In this document: positions 40,593 to 42,092 of the stretch, piece by piece
Layout: each line of letters begins with the position of its first letter
Numbering within the stretch: position 1 is the stretch's first letter
Source of the DNA: Solirubrobacterales bacterium
GTDB lineage: Bacteria; Actinomycetota; Thermoleophilia; Solirubrobacterales; 70-9
NCBI GenBank assembly: GCA_020438425.1
Contig: JAGQUQ010000014.1
Span: 1-42,092 of the forward strand
Reading direction: 5' to 3'
DNA: 42,092 nucleotides
Translations under genes and position numbers: made by a program
Notes under the pieces: model-generated
Databases searched by the model: none
Seen by the model: only the letters and a program-made list of their open reading frames with translations
What the model was told of the DNA's origin: nothing

Positions 40593-42092
40593 ATGACGAG
40601 GCTCTCCAGAACACTGCTGCCCACGCTCAAGGATCCGCCCGCCGACGCCGAGGCGATCAGCCACAAACTGCTGGTCAGAGCAGGGATGATCCGCCAGGTC
40701 GGCGCCGGTCTCTGGACCTATCTTCCGGCCGGGCTCAGGTCGCACCGCAAGGCCGAGCAGATCATCCGCGAGGAAATGGACAGGATCGGCGGGCAGGAGA
40801 TCTCGATGCCGATCATGCAGCCGGCCGAGCCCTGGCAGAAGACCGGCCGCTACGGCATCGACGAGATGTTCAAGCTGGAGGATCGCAAGGGTTCACCGAT
40901 GGTGCTGGCAATGACCGCCGAGGAATGCGTGACCGGTCATGTTTCGCGCGAGGTTCGCTCCTACCGCGACCTGCCCCAGCTGCTGTACCAGATCCAGACC
41001 AAGGAGCGGGACGAACCGCGTCCCAGGGCCGGCGTCCTCAGAACCCGCGAATTCATGATGAAGGACGCCTACAGCTTCGACCGGGACGAAGCCGGGCTCG
41101 ACGAGACCTACGACCTTTGCATCGAGGCCTACGACCGGATCTATGACCGGGCCGGTCTGCGCTGGTACCGGGTCGAAAGTGACGTCGGCATGATGGGCGG
41201 ATCGGGAGCTCACGAGTACATGGCGCCCTGTGGTGCCGGCGAAGACACCATCGTCCTGGCACCGGGTTATGCGGCCAACCTTGAAGTCGCTTCGGCCAAT
41301 CCGCGTCCGGTCGATGGCAGGGAGACTCTCGATTCTCCTGCCGAAGTCGAAACTCCGGGCTTGAAGACGGTCGAGGCGGTTGCCGGCGCCCTCGGTGTGG
41401 ATCCCGGAGTCCTGATCAAGTCGGTCCCGGTGATTACCGATGCCGGCGAGTTCGTACTCGCTCTGCTGCGCGGCGATCATCAGTTGAACGAGATCAAGCT
41501 GGCCGGCGCGCTTGGCGTCCAGTCCCGGTTTGCCCGCGAAGACGAGATCGAGCAAAAGCTTGGTCCGCCCGGCTTCATCGGGCCGGTCGGTGCCTCGGTA
41601 CGGATCGTCAAGGACCGGGCCATAGCCGGTGGCGGTCTGGTCGCCGGAGCCAACCGGCCCGACCTTCACCTCAAGGGGGTCGAACCGGGCAGGGATTTCG
41701 CCTTTGAAGAAGTCGACATTCGCACCGTCGTCGAAGGCGACACGACTGATGACGGCCAGGCGGTAAGCCTTGAACCGGCAATCGAAATCGGCAACATCTT
41801 CAAGCTCGGCACCAAGTACACGGTGCCGCTCGGAGCGAATTTCCTTGACGAGGACGGCAAGGAAAAGCCGGTAGTGATGGGTTGCTACGGGATCGGCCCG
41901 GCCCGGATCATCGCCGCCGCGGCCGAACAGTATGCGGACGAGAACGGACTGTCCTGGCCGGCCAGCCTGGCCCCCTGGGAGATCAGTCTCGTCTCGCTCG
42001 CGAAGGCCGACGAACCCGAACGGGTCGAGGCAGACCGGTTGTACGAGCAGCTGCTCGAGGCCGGCTTCGATGTTCTCTACGACGACCGGGAC
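40593..42092 (+). CDS. proS: Prolyl-tRNA synthetase (3' end cut by window)
   Basis: Five hundred codons are present, open to the window edge. MTRLSRTLLPTLKDPPADAEAISHKLLVRAGMIRQVGAGLWTYLPAGLR is the bacterial ProRS start. LAMTAEECVT, RTREFMMKDAYSFD and GMMGGSGAHEYM are catalytic motifs, and the central INS editing domain follows (VLIKSVPV to GANRPDLHLKGV). VVMGCYGIGPARIIAAAAEQ is motif 3. The missing part is the remainder of the C-terminal anticodon-binding domain, which has just begun (EISLVSLAKAD). This is a long-form, editing-competent enzyme. The order rseP...ispG...proS resembles the conserved bacterial arrangement with insertions. Confidence 0.93.
   Translation, partial: MTRLSRTLLPTLKDPPADAEAISHKLLVRAGMIRQVGAGLWTYLPAGLRSHRKAEQIIREEMDRIGGQEISMPIMQPAEPWQKTGRYGIDEMFKLEDRKGSPMVLAMTAEECVTGHVSREVRSYRDLPQLLYQIQTKERDEPRPRAGVLRTREFMMKDAYSFDRDEAGLDETYDLCIEAYDRIYDRAGLRWYRVESDVGMMGGSGAHEYMAPCGAGEDTIVLAPGYAANLEVASANPRPVDGRETLDSPAEVETPGLKTVEAVAGALGVDPGVLIKSVPVITDAGEFVLALLRGDHQLNEIKLAGALGVQSRFAREDEIEQKLGPPGFIGPVGASVRIVKDRAIAGGGLVAGANRPDLHLKGVEPGRDFAFEEVDIRTVVEGDTTDDGQAVSLEPAIEIGNIFKLGTKYTVPLGANFLDEDGKEKPVVMGCYGIGPARIIAAAAEQYADENGLSWPASLAPWEISLVSLAKADEPERVEADRLYEQLLEAGFDVLYDDRD

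Overview
This is a GC-rich bacterial chromosome segment. The DUF6504/ImuB/DnaE2 mutasome, SOS boxes of the GAAC-N4-GTTC type, SepF, a short EF-Ts, many GTG/TTG starts and at least two possible leaderless promoters suggest an actinobacterium. The overall style resembles Thermoleophilia/Solirubrobacterales, but that is inference. I see no tRNA, rRNA, CRISPR array, transposase or integrase.

Left part (1-6.8 kb): an M28 peptidase runs rightwards. Everything from 1.34 to 6.80 kb runs leftwards: imuB, a DUF6504 gene, dnaE2 and then a 170-residue protein of unknown function. A perfect SOS box lies just upstream of imuB. Three more SOS-like boxes lie between dnaE2 and the unknown gene. One overlaps its start codon and one overlaps its predicted -35 region, so this looks like a separately LexA-controlled gene attached to the mutagenesis cassette.

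6.86-10.7 kb: a leftward respiratory operon encodes a CuA subunit II, a heme-copper oxidase-like subunit I, a membrane-anchored mono-heme cytochrome c and an exported membrane-anchored protein of unknown function. Subunit I keeps all six metal-ligand histidines but has Asn where oxygen reductases carry the cross-linked active-site Tyr, and it has an extra four-helix C-terminal region. A perfect 10-bp-arm inverted repeat overlies the predicted promoter.

10.8-19.6 kb: a small Cys-containing protein, a membrane-anchored alpha/beta hydrolase (leftward), then a rightward murA-hisZ-hisG-hisD-hisB-hisH-hisA-hisF cluster with mostly overlapping genes. MurA has Asp in place of the usual active-site Cys. 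hisC, hisE and hisI are not in the window.

19.6-26.8 kb: a leftward pair (beta-propeller protein and polysaccharide deacetylase), then a rightward series of tRNA nucleotidyltransferase-like gene, yfiH-type gene, sepF, proC, yggT, lspA and an RluA-type pseudouridine synthase.

26.9-42.1 kb: the widely conserved order rpsB-tsf-pyrH-frr-uppS-cdsA-dxr-rseP, followed by ispG and proS (cut by the window end). The order is interrupted by an acyl-CoA synthetase and an alpha-toroid-like gene before ispG, and by a methyltransferase and a delta-60 repeat protein before proS. rpsB appears to be broken by a 4-base loss that fits contraction of a GCTG duplication, and its product carries a long charged tail with six PHPQA-type repeats. 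Strong hairpins lie after rseP, before ispG and after ispG.
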